DNA of 21,744 bases from JBBQVO01 sp038211505 (GTDB lineage: Bacteria > Chloroflexota > Dehalococcoidia > DSTF01 > JACRBR01), in NCBI GenBank assembly GCA_038211505.1, contig JBBQVO010000038.1, positions 1 through 21,744 on the forward strand. The letters run 5' to 3'. Within the stretch, counting starts at the first letter, position 1; every line of letters starts with the position of its first letter. The notes beneath the pieces were generated by a model, which was not told the DNA's origin, did no database searches, and saw nothing but the letters and a program-made list of their open reading frames with translations. The position numbers and the translations under genes are program-made. Shown piece after piece: positions 12,262 to 19,597 of the stretch.

Positions 12262-14919
12262 ATGAAGGGCATGGCGCCGCTGGTCACGATCACGATGACC
12301 GAGGACCGTCTTCGGAAGGTGCTGGAACTGGAGCGCCAGAAGCGCTTCAACGACCGCGCGGTCACGGCCGGCCTCGATTCCTTCATCAAGAACATCACCA
12401 CGCACGAGGGTTCACAGCTCGGCGGCGAGGTGTCCGCGCGCCTGATGTCGCTGCCGGCGGGCGGCTATCGATCGCTGCCGCCGGCGCGGCGGAAGGCGTG
12501 GATCGAGGATGTGCTCGTCGCGTTGAAGGGGTCTTCGAGCGGTGAGCAGAGGCCATTTGAGCGCGAAGCTGGAAGCTTGAAGCTGGAGGCTGGATCGGGT
12601 TCCGCGGCCGGCGATCCAGCATCCAACGTCCAGCATCCAGCTTCGGCGCCCTCGCGAGGCGTCCAGGTGGCCAAGAAGACACCCCTTCGACAGCAACCCG
12701 CGTTGCCGACGCAGGTCCACACCCGCGCCTACACGCAGGAAGAACTCGGCACGCTCGGCGTCGATGCGGAGCTGCATGCGCTGAAGCGCATCGGATTCTC
12801 GCTGAAGGTGAAGTTCGAGAAGCTCGGCGTGGTGACGATTCGCGATCTGCTGCTGCTGTTCCCGCGACGGCACGTCGACTACGGCGATCCCGTGCCGGTG
12901 TCGCAGCTCGAGTTCGGCCGCGAGCAGACGGTGCGCGTGCGCGTCTGGAGCGCGCGCGAGAAGGCGATGGGCTTCCGCATGCGCAGCGCCGAGGCGACCG
13001 TCGGCGACGCGACGGGGATGATGCAGTGCGTCTGGTTCAACCAGCCGTGGATCGCCAAGCAGCTGCCGGTCAACGCCGAGATCGTGCTCTCCGGCCGCGT
13101 CAGCGAGTACCAGGGGCGGCCGAAGTTCGACAACGCCGAGTGGGAGATCTTCAGCGACGATCTGCTGCACACGGGCCGGCTCGTGCCGATCTATCCGCTG
13201 ACGGCCGGCCTGCAGAGCCGGACGATCCGCCGCGTCATGCAGGAGGCGATCGAGCGCTACGCATCGCAGCTGCCGGATCCGCTGCCGCGCGAGCTTCGTG
13301 AGCGCTACGGGCTGGCGCCGATCGCCGAAGCGGTGACGCAGATGCATTATCCGACGGATCGCGCATCGCTCGAGCGCGCGCGCCGGCGGCTGGCGTTCGA
13401 GGAGCTGCTGCCGATCCAGCTGACGATGCAGCTGCGGCGGCGCGTCTTCCAGAAGACGGCGCCGGCGGAGCCGCTGCCGCTGTCGGCGCCGATCGAGCGC
13501 GCGTTCACGGAGTCGTTGCCGTTCACGCTGACCGGCGCGCAGCAACACGTGCTGTTCGACGTGCTCAACGATCTGCGGCGTCCGGTGCCGATGTCGCGAC
13601 TGATCCAGGGCGACGTCGGCAGCGGCAAGACAGTGATCGCGGCGGCGGCGCTGCTGGCGGCGATCGAGTGCGGCCGTCAGGCCGTCATGATGGCGCCGAC
13701 GGAGATTCTCGCCGAGCAGCATTTCCGGACGTTGGGGTCGCTGTTTGGGGGTGGTGCTTCCGCCGAAGGAGCGGTGGCGCGGGTGGTGGTGCCGTGGCTC
13801 GAACGGAGCGGGACTGGAGACTGGAGACTCGAGACTGGGGCAGCATCGCGCGGTCGCGAGATCACGATCGCCTTGTTTACGGGTGGGCTGAAGGCGAAGG
13901 AAAAGCGCGAGCTATACGCCGCGCTCGAGGCGGGGGAGATCGACATCGCTTGCGGGACGCATGCGCTGATCCAGGGCGGCGTGCGCTTTCACGATCTGGG
14001 GGTGGCGGTTGTCGATGAGCAGCACCGCTTCGGCGTCATGCAGCGCGCGGCGTTGCGCGAAAAGGGCGCGCAGTCGGCGCACACGCCGCACATGCTGGTG
14101 ATGACGGCGACGCCGATCCCTCGCACACTGGCGCTGACGCTGTACGGCGATCTCGACATCTCGGTGATCGATGAGCTGCCGCCCGGACGTCAGCCGATCA
14201 AGACGACGTGGGTGGCGCCGGACGATCGTGAAGACGCGGAGCGCTTCGTGCGCGAGCAGGTGGAGGCGGGACGGCAGGCGTTCGTGATCTGCCCGCTCGT
14301 CGAAGAGTCGGAGTCGCTCGACGTGAAGGCGGCGACGGTGGAGTACGAACGGCTGCGGCGCATCGTCTATCCGGATCTGCGCGTCGAACTGCTGCATGGC
14401 CGCATGTCGGCGAAGGCGAAGGATGAGGTGATGCGGCGGTTCCGCGACGGCGGCGCCGACATTCTCGTATCGACGGCCGTGATCGAAGTCGGCATCGACA
14501 TCCCCAACGCCAGCGTGATGATGATCGAGGGCGCCGATCGTTTCGGGCTGGCGCAGCTGCACCAATTCCGCGGCCGCGTCGGTCGCGGCGCCGAGCAGAG
14601 CTACTGCCTCCTGCTGAGCGCCGAGCCCAGCGAGGAAGCTCGCAAGCGGTTGGAGCTGATGGAGGAGACGGGCGACGGCTTCAAGCTCGCCGAAGCCGAC
14701 ATGCAGATGCGCGGTCCCGGCCAGTTCTTCGGCACGAAGCAGTCCGGCCTCCCCGGCCTCAAAGTCGCGAAGCTCACCGACGTCAAGCTCATCGAAGAAA
14801 CGCGCACCGAAGCCGCCCGCATGCTCGACGCCGACCCCGGCCTCACCCGCCCCGAGCATCACTCCCTCAACCTGACGGTGCGAATGATGATGGACCGCAT
14901 CGTCGATGAAGAGCATTAG
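12262..14919 (+). CDS. recG: ATP-dependent DNA helicase RecG
   Basis: RecG remodels stalled replication forks and Holliday junctions. The 885-residue frame has an N-terminal helical extension (about 12-90) and a wedge/OB domain (about 165-300, with LLLLFPRRHVDYGD and SGRVSEYQGRPKFDN). Helicase motifs are LTGAQ, GDVGSGKTVIA (450-460), MAPTEILAEQH, DEQHRFGV (585-592), MTATPIPRTLA, STAVIEVGIDIPNA, and QFRGRVGRG. The GQFFGTKQSGLP tail is typical. It is longer than the usual 680-820 residues, because of the N-terminal extension and two insertions. Residues about 99-133 carry a two-armed heptamer element. About 497-533, between motifs Ia and Ib, contain SGTGDWRLETG, a translated heptamer array. The start is uncertain: ATG at 12295 is the main alternative and neither has a Shine-Dalgarno. 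Confidence 0.96.
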   Translation: MKGMAPLVTITMTEDRLRKVLELERQKRFNDRAVTAGLDSFIKNITTHEGSQLGGEVSARLMSLPAGGYRSLPPARRKAWIEDVLVALKGSSSGEQRPFEREAGSLKLEAGSGSAAGDPASNVQHPASAPSRGVQVAKKTPLRQQPALPTQVHTRAYTQEELGTLGVDAELHALKRIGFSLKVKFEKLGVVTIRDLLLLFPRRHVDYGDPVPVSQLEFGREQTVRVRVWSAREKAMGFRMRSAEATVGDATGMMQCVWFNQPWIAKQLPVNAEIVLSGRVSEYQGRPKFDNAEWEIFSDDLLHTGRLVPIYPLTAGLQSRTIRRVMQEAIERYASQLPDPLPRELRERYGLAPIAEAVTQMHYPTDRASLERARRRLAFEELLPIQLTMQLRRRVFQKTAPAEPLPLSAPIERAFTESLPFTLTGAQQHVLFDVLNDLRRPVPMSRLIQGDVGSGKTVIAAAALLAAIECGRQAVMMAPTEILAEQHFRTLGSLFGGGASAEGAVARVVVPWLERSGTGDWRLETGAASRGREITIALFTGGLKAKEKRELYAALEAGEIDIACGTHALIQGGVRFHDLGVAVVDEQHRFGVMQRAALREKGAQSAHTPHMLVMTATPIPRTLALTLYGDLDISVIDELPPGRQPIKTTWVAPDDREDAERFVREQVEAGRQAFVICPLVEESESLDVKAATVEYERLRRIVYPDLRVELLHGRMSAKAKDEVMRRFRDGGADILVSTAVIEVGIDIPNASVMMIEGADRFGLAQLHQFRGRVGRGAEQSYCLLLSAEPSEEARKRLELMEETGDGFKLAEADMQMRGPGQFFGTKQSGLPGLKVAKLTDVKLIEETRTEAARMLDADPGLTRPEHHSLNLTVRMMMDRIVDEEH
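12565..12643. repeat. Two-armed heptamer element inside recG
   Basis: The left arm is four heptamers (GAAGCTG, GAAGCTT, GAAGCTG, GAGGCTG; 12565-12592) and the right arm four (CCAGCAT, CCAACGT, CCAGCAT, CCAGCTT; 12616-12643). The arms are complementary: GCTGGATCG pairs with CGATCCAGC at the inner end and GAAGCTGGA with TCCAGCTTC at the outer end. The recG frame stays open through it. It shares its layout with the intergenic element at 4968-5039. Confidence 0.85.
13810..13837. repeat. Heptamer tandem array inside the recG motor domain (GAGACTG type)
   Basis: Four units (GGGACTG, GAGACTG, GAGACTC, GAGACTG) are read in frame as part of SGTGDWRLETG (about residues 516-526). They sit in a roughly 37-residue insertion between helicase motifs Ia and Ib, where other RecG proteins have a short loop. 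Confidence 0.85.
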
Positions 14920-14928
14920 GGTCGGCTG

Positions 14929-15126
14929 GTGAAGGTGCGAGATGTGATCCGAATGATTGAACGAGACGGCTGGTTTGTCGTGTCGATTCGTGGCAGCCAT
15001 CGCCAGTACAAACACGCGCGGAAGCTTGGTCGGGTCACCGTGCCGGGCAAGCCGTCGGACGAACTGCCTCGTGGTACGCTGAGTAGCGTCCGTCGGCCTG
15101 CGCAGCTGGATGAAGAGGATCGGTAG
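14929..15126 (+). CDS. hicA: HicA family toxin (mRNA interferase)
   Basis: A 65-residue HicA/YcfA protein, a small double-stranded-RNA-binding fold that cuts mRNA. MKVRDVIRMIERDGWFVV is the usual first helix and strand, and RGSHRQYKH holds the catalytic His24. GRVTVPGKPSDELPRGTL completes the domain. The start is GTG, nine bases after the recG stop. The C-terminus (SSVRRPAQLDEEDR) is a little longer than usual. It directly precedes hicB, with one base of overlap, the standard toxin-first order for this family. Confidence 0.9.
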   Translation: MKVRDVIRMIERDGWFVVSIRGSHRQYKHARKLGRVTVPGKPSDELPRGTLSSVRRPAQLDEEDR

Positions 15127-15332
15127 TGCGATACGCGATCGTGATCGAGAAGGCGGAGTCGAACTACGCGGCGTACGTGCCGGATCTGCCCGGGTGTGTG
15201 GCGACGGGACAGACGCGCGAGGAAGTGGAGCGAGAGATCCGCGATGCGATCCGGTTCCACATCGACGGGCTGCGCGAGGACGGGCTGCCAGTACCTGCGC
15301 CGACGAGTCAGATTGAATACGTCGAGGCTTGA
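15126..15332 (+). CDS. hicB: HicB family antitoxin, short form
   Basis: A 68-residue HicB with the partial RNase H-like fold: MRYAIVIEKAESNYAAYVPDLPGCVATG and then REEVEREIRDAIRFHIDGLREDG. This form should bind and neutralise HicA. It ends shortly after the fold, so the C-terminal ribbon-helix-helix or helix-turn-helix DNA-binding domain of longer HicB proteins is absent. Self-repression through this protein alone is therefore doubtful. The start is GTG at 15126, sharing one base with the hicA stop TAG, so translation is probably coupled. Confidence 0.9.
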   Translation: MRYAIVIEKAESNYAAYVPDLPGCVATGQTREEVEREIRDAIRFHIDGLREDGLPVPAPTSQIEYVEA

Positions 15333-15413
15333 CAGCGATCGGCGCTGCGTCTTCCTCGTCACATCATCGCCAACATGCCTTGCAATACACGGCGCCGGCG
15401 ACGCTAGAACATC

Positions 15414-16256
15414 ATGAGCCTGCGATTCGTCTGGTTCGGCGCTTTCGTCTCGGTGGTCGTCGCGGCGGGCTTTGGGCTGTTCTGGTTCGTCGGGCGCGGG
15501 GGTTCGGGCAGCGGCGACGCCGAAGCAACGTTGGCGCGACTCTCTAAGCAGGGCGAAGGTCTGTCGTATCGCGTCCGGTACGAAGGCGCGGATCCAACCG
15601 ACCCGATGTCGCTGTCGGACATTACGTTCTATCGCGAGCCAGGGGTCGGGTATAGATTCGATCTGCCAACTCCGCTGTTACAACGAGCACCCGGCGACAT
15701 CCCGTCGCCTCACCTCGACGACGCGAAGATAGACGATGATCTTTTGAAGAGCGGCGACATCTTCATTGTGAATCTCGAGCGGTCGGCGCGATCTGACCAA
15801 TATATTTCGTGTCGCACAACGCGCGCGACATGTCGAACGGCCGATGGGCTCGAAGTGCTGGCAATTGCGTCTTTCCTCACGCTGTTTGAATTCGATCAGC
15901 CGTTCTTCGAACAGCCCCATACGGTGACGCGCACGAATGCGATCACGGGGGCCGGCGAGAGCGGCGAGTGCTTCGTAGTCACGCAACGCACCGGAACTGC
16001 GGACGAACAGGCGACCGCTAGCGCAAGCGGCTTTGTGCCTGGTGCCGGGCTGCCCGAGACGCTGTGTTATGCAGCGGACGGCATCCCACTGGGCGGGCTC
16101 GTTTCCGATACGGCACCTAACATGAACTGGTTGAAAGCCGTCGAGCTGGAGCGCCGGGTAGACTCGGCGGTCTTCGATCCGCCGTTTCCGGTGGTGCCAT
16201 CAATCTACGATCGCACGCCGACGGTCGGGCCGATGGCGACGCCGACTCCCCAGTGA
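15414..16256 (+). CDS. Membrane-anchored extracytoplasmic protein, function unknown
   Basis: I do not recognise this 280-residue protein. It starts with one hydrophobic helix (FVWFGAFVSVVVAAGFGLFWFV, about residues 5-26) followed by a Gly/Ser linker, so it should be a single-pass protein with its bulk outside. The outer part is beta-rich (YRVRYEG, ITFYREPGVGYRFDL). It has four Cys: two close together (SCRTTRATC), one in SGECFVV and one in ETLCYAADGIPLGGL. The last two segments, a Cys in a strand followed by an L-C-Y-x-x-D-G-x-P-L hairpin, recall lipid-carrier-like (LppX/LprG-type) secreted proteins, but that is a weak impression. The tail is Pro/Thr-rich. It is convergent with the next gene. 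Confidence 0.65.
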   Translation: MSLRFVWFGAFVSVVVAAGFGLFWFVGRGGSGSGDAEATLARLSKQGEGLSYRVRYEGADPTDPMSLSDITFYREPGVGYRFDLPTPLLQRAPGDIPSPHLDDAKIDDDLLKSGDIFIVNLERSARSDQYISCRTTRATCRTADGLEVLAIASFLTLFEFDQPFFEQPHTVTRTNAITGAGESGECFVVTQRTGTADEQATASASGFVPGAGLPETLCYAADGIPLGGLVSDTAPNMNWLKAVELERRVDSAVFDPPFPVVPSIYDRTPTVGPMATPTPQ

Positions 16257-16323
16257 CCGGGTTTGCTTGCCTTGCCTGTATCGTCGTTCATCCACTGCCT
16301 CAGCCCGCGCCACTCAGCCGCGG

Positions 16324-17184
16324 CTACGTGTCGGCCGCCATCGCGCGCTTGATGATCGCCAGCAGCTGCGCGCGTTCTTGCGCGATATCCTCCGCTAGCC
16401 GGTCGACGGCCCGGATCGACATCCAGTGCGCGACCGACGCTTCGTCGTACGGGCGACGCCGGCGATACGCCCGCACGTATGCCATCCGCACGAACCGCCG
16501 CGCGATCGGCGTCGCTATCTTGATCGCCAGCGGCGATCCTTCAGGCAGCTCGCCGATCGAGAGCATCAGCAGCGTTCGCGCGACGTCTGCGTCGGGGCCG
16601 CCGGAGGTCACGTTCGGCCAGTCGATCACCATCGGGCCGCTCGAGCCAAGTAGCACGTTGCCCGGATGGAAGTCGCCGTGCAGCAGCTTGTCGCCCGGCG
16701 GCATCGCATCCATGCGCGCCATGGCCCACTCGATCGCGCGCTGCGGGATGAGCGGATGTCCGTTCGCGAACCTACCGATGCGTCCGGAAAGCGGCGCGAT
16801 GCCCGCGGGCGCCACAACCTCATGCAAACGCGACTGCACGTCGCCGCAGATCGTACCGAAACGCCACACGAGCCACGGCTTCGAGGAGATCAGCGTCAGC
16901 AGATCCGGGCCATCGACGCGCTCCATCACGAACCCCGGCCGGCCATCGACCTCGACGACGTCGCCACCCGCAGGTGTCGCAGATGCCGTAGGTGCCGGTG
17001 GTACCGCCGGCACCAGTGGCACCACCGCGCGCACGGCGCGCATCGCCGCGATCTCGCGCTCGATTCGCGGCGACGCATCACGATCGCGATAGAGCTTCAA
17101 CATGTGGCCGGCGTCCCAGGCGAAGATCTCCGCCTCGCGCCCGCTGCCGAGCCGTTTCAGTGCTTCGATCGCTGGCGTATTCAT
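16324..17184 (-). CDS. Second APH-fold phosphotransferase
   Basis: A 286-residue kinase-like protein with a fuller set of motifs than the first one. It has a glycine-rich loop (LGSGREAEIF, 12-21), a nucleotide-binding Lys (Lys30), a helix Glu (REI, Glu43), a catalytic loop LLHGDFHPGN (His169, Asp171, Asn176) and a metal motif VIDWPN (Asp188). The replacement of DFG/DFE-like sequence by DWPN and the following SGGPDADVART helix are typical of a bacterial APH subgroup of unknown substrate. Residues about 54-73 are an Ala/Pro/Val-rich insertion between the Glu helix and the next strand, encoded by a near-palindromic repeat. The ATG at 17184 gives the normal N-terminus; no clear Shine-Dalgarno is seen. 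Confidence 0.85.
   Translation of the reverse strand: MNTPAIEALKRLGSGREAEIFAWDAGHMLKLYRDRDASPRIEREIAAMRAVRAVVPLVPAVPPAPTASATPAGGDVVEVDGRPGFVMERVDGPDLLTLISSKPWLVWRFGTICGDVQSRLHEVVAPAGIAPLSGRIGRFANGHPLIPQRAIEWAMARMDAMPPGDKLLHGDFHPGNVLLGSSGPMVIDWPNVTSGGPDADVARTLLMLSIGELPEGSPLAIKIATPIARRFVRMAYVRAYRRRRPYDEASVAHWMSIRAVDRLAEDIAQERAQLLAIIKRAMAADT
16991..17014. repeat. Near-perfect 24-base palindrome inside the kinase-like gene
   Basis: GGTGCCGG and CCGGCACC arms flank GGTACC, with only one position pair not complementary. It encodes PAVPPAPT-like residues in the N-lobe insertion. More GGCACC/GGTGCC copies nearby suggest local expansion. Confidence 0.6.
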
Positions 17185-17230
17185 CGACGCTGATCATCGC
17201 GCATCATCACCGCCGCTCGCCAGCGTGATC

Positions 17231-17251
17231 CGGCTGCGGTTCTCGCAGCCG
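17231..17251 (-). terminator. Possible terminator hairpin after the cupredoxin gene
   Basis: CGGCTGCG and CGCAGCCG form a perfect 8-base stem with a 5-base loop, 28 bases past the cupredoxin stop codon on the minus strand. No T-tract follows, so intrinsic termination is uncertain. Confidence 0.4.
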
Positions 17252-17278
17252 TGAAGCGCGCATGTACTCCGACGGACA

Positions 17279-18499
17279 TCAGCGCACCGTGATCACCCCC
17301 GCCATGCCGGCGAGGACGTGGATCGTGCAGGCGAACGCGTACGTGCCCGGCTTGTCGAACTTCAGCCGCCACGTTAGTCGCGGTTGCAAGATGCCGAGCG
17401 ATCCCGACGACAGGAACGTGTGCTCGTCGAACCCGCCCGGCGGCGGATCGACGCCGACGCTCGACTGCTTATCCAGCGAGAAGTTGATCCCGCGCCCGCC
17501 CGGATCGACGATGATCCCGATCCCCGGCGGCGCCTCCGCGCGATCGCCCTTGAAGACGACGTTGTGAAAGTCGCGGTCGTCATTCTCGAAGATCACCTCA
17601 TCGCCCGCCTTGATGTCGAGCGCCGGCGGCACGAACGTGGCCGCCTGGCCGTACGGCGTCGTGATGCCGACGTTCACGCGATGCAACGTCGAGCCATTCG
17701 TCGACGGCAGTGCATGCGGCTCCGCGCTCGCCTGCGCGACGGCGCGCGTCTCTTCGTCGATGTACGTCGTCAGCTCCGCCTTGCCGCGCGTCGCGACGGA
17801 CTCCGCCGACTCCACCTGCGCGCCGGGCGCATCGACCGACACCGTGCCGCGCATGGTGAACGGATGCACGAGACAGACGTACTGGTAGAGGCCGCGTTTC
17901 GTGAACGACAGCGTGTACGTCTGCTCCGCCGGCACGCCGATGAAGCCCGAGTTGAAGTACGTGCCGTCGCCCGGGAAACTGGCGCCCGTCTGCGTGCGCA
18001 GCGCGACATCCGGATTGAAGATGTTCTGCGCCGGATCAGCTGGATCGGGCTGCAGATACGACGCCAGCAACGTCCGCAGCTGCGCCTCTGTCGTGAACGA
18101 GATCGTGTGCCCTTCGATGCCCTGCGCCGTCCAGACGATCGTATCGCCCTCGCGCACGTGGATGTCGGCAGGCATGAAGCGTTCGATATCGAACGCGCCG
18201 GTCGCATGCCCGGCGAGCACGCCGAAGGTTGCTGGCGCGGCGCCCGCGTACGATAGCGCCGCCGTCGTCACCGGCGTTGCCGCCGTCCCCGCCGGAGACT
18301 TCGATCCCGCGACCGTCGCCGGCGGCTGCGATGCTGCTGAGGTAGACGCCACGCTCGCGGTGTTGGCGTCGGTCGGCTGCGGCGTCTTGCTGCCGCTCGA
18401 GCCGCCGCACGCAGCGACCGCCAACGTCACGGCGACCACGCCTATGATGCCTCCGGCGATCGACGGCCTGCGCCGTTTTGAACGTTTCGAGATCGTCAT
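17279..18499 (-). CDS. Lipoprotein with two blue-copper (cupredoxin) domains
   Basis: From the ATG at 18499 the product has 406 residues. A short basic stretch and hydrophobic helix end in a lipobox (VAAC, Cys31), so it should be lipid-anchored outside the membrane. After a Thr/Ala-rich linker come two plastocyanin-like domains. Domain 1 has His131 (EGHTISF) and Cys209, His212, Met216 (YVCLVHPFTM). Domain 2 has His312 (DFHNVVF) and Cys391, His394, Met399 (FACTIHVLAGM). Both complete a type-1 copper site (His, Cys, His, Met). Such proteins usually carry electrons or bind copper. No oxidase or nitrite reductase gene is adjacent. ATGs at 18523 and 18586 are possible but spoil the signal sequence. 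The aldo/keto reductase gene lies 90 bases upstream. Confidence 0.87.
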   Translation of the reverse strand: MTISKRSKRRRPSIAGGIIGVVAVTLAVAACGGSSGSKTPQPTDANTASVASTSAASQPPATVAGSKSPAGTAATPVTTAALSYAGAAPATFGVLAGHATGAFDIERFMPADIHVREGDTIVWTAQGIEGHTISFTTEAQLRTLLASYLQPDPADPAQNIFNPDVALRTQTGASFPGDGTYFNSGFIGVPAEQTYTLSFTKRGLYQYVCLVHPFTMRGTVSVDAPGAQVESAESVATRGKAELTTYIDEETRAVAQASAEPHALPSTNGSTLHRVNVGITTPYGQAATFVPPALDIKAGDEVIFENDDRDFHNVVFKGDRAEAPPGIGIIVDPGGRGINFSLDKQSSVGVDPPPGGFDEHTFLSSGSLGILQPRLTWRLKFDKPGTYAFACTIHVLAGMAGVITVR

Positions 18500-18589
18500 T
18501 GCGAAGGACCTTCGAGTCTTCATCGCGCCACTATCGGCGCAGCATCGCCGTGCGTCAAGCGCAGCCGCGCGCCATACCGACGCCATGCG

Positions 18590-19597
18590 CTAGCGGTAGC
18601 CTTCGACGACGGGCCGCCGCGGCAACGACCACCAGAGCGCATCGCACGCCGCCTTCAGGCCGTCGTCCATCTGCAGATCGACCGCCGCGAGCGACGCGTC
18701 GAGCTGATCCGGACGGCTCGCGCCGACGATCGCCGACGTCACGCCCGCCTGCGCGATCACCCAGGCGACGGCGATCGACGCCATCGCCACGCCGCGCGAC
18801 TCGGCGAGCGGCCGCAACTCTTCGACCGCATCGAATAGCGCATCCTGCCAGTAGCGGTGCTGGTAGATGCGCGCCGCGTTGCCCAGTGTGAAGCGCGATC
18901 CTTCGAGCGGATCATCGCCCTTGCGATACTTTCCGGAGAGAAAGCCGCCGGCGAGCGGGTTGTAGACGATGACGCCGAGACCTTCGTTGCGGCACAGCGG
19001 CAGCAACTCCGTCTCGATGTCGCGGTACAGCAGGTTGTAGCGCGGCTGCAGACACTCGTAGCGGCCGATGCTCGCACGCTCGCTCGTCGACAGCGCCTCG
19101 CCGAGTCGCCACGCCGGATAGTTCGAGCAGCCGACGTAGCGCACCTTGCCCCAGCGCACGAGATCGTCGAGCGCGCGCAGCGTCTCCTCGATCGGCGTCC
19201 GCGGGTCGAACGAGTGCACCTGGTACAGATCGATCACGTCGGTGCCCAGCCGCCGCAGGCTCTCATCGACGGCCTTCATGATGTGGAATCGTGAGAGGCC
19301 GATGTCGTTCGGACCGGCGCCCATCGCGCCCGCGCATTTCGTCGCCAGCACGACGCGATTGCGCGTCCCGCGATCCTTCATCCAGCGGCCGACGATCTCC
19401 TCCGTCCGGCCGACCGTGTCGAGCCCGCCGCCGAGCGGGTATACGTCGGCTGTGTCGATGAAGTCGATCCCGCCCTCAAACGCCCGGTCGAGAATGGCGA
19501 ACGACGTCGCCTCGTCGCACTGCAACCCGAAGGTCATCGTCCCCAGACAGAGCGGCGGCACCCGCAGCCCCGTCCGCCCCAGTTGTCGCGTCTCCAT
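18590..19597 (-). CDS. Aldo/keto reductase
   Basis: A 335-residue NADPH-dependent oxidoreductase with a (beta/alpha)8 barrel, cytoplasmic. METRQLGRTGLRVPPLCLGTMTFG is the usual first strand. The catalytic tetrad is visible: Asp48 and Tyr53 (IDTADVY), Lys87 (ATKC) and His128 (YQVHSFD). GKVRYVGCSNYPAWRL and the C-terminal SAIVGASRPDQL (phosphate-binding of the cofactor) are typical of the AKR families that act on varied aldehydes and ketones. The substrate cannot be read from sequence. The ATG at 19597 is preceded by GAGGAGG with good spacing. Length and motifs are normal. Confidence 0.94.
   Translation of the reverse strand: METRQLGRTGLRVPPLCLGTMTFGLQCDEATSFAILDRAFEGGIDFIDTADVYPLGGGLDTVGRTEEIVGRWMKDRGTRNRVVLATKCAGAMGAGPNDIGLSRFHIMKAVDESLRRLGTDVIDLYQVHSFDPRTPIEETLRALDDLVRWGKVRYVGCSNYPAWRLGEALSTSERASIGRYECLQPRYNLLYRDIETELLPLCRNEGLGVIVYNPLAGGFLSGKYRKGDDPLEGSRFTLGNAARIYQHRYWQDALFDAVEELRPLAESRGVAMASIAVAWVIAQAGVTSAIVGASRPDQLDASLAAVDLQMDDGLKAACDALWWSLPRRPVVEGYR

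Noticed and set aside
12412..15015. Long Arg/His-rich frames antisense to recG
   Set aside because: They arise from codon bias of a G+C-rich gene on the other strand; recG has all its motifs.
8802..17184. Antibiotic-resistance genes
   Set aside because: Both APH-fold proteins lack features pointing to a drug substrate and sit among housekeeping genes; the fold alone is not evidence of resistance.
18500..18586. Longer start for the cupredoxin lipoprotein
   Set aside because: It would put 29 polar residues before the signal sequence and spoil the lipoprotein signal.
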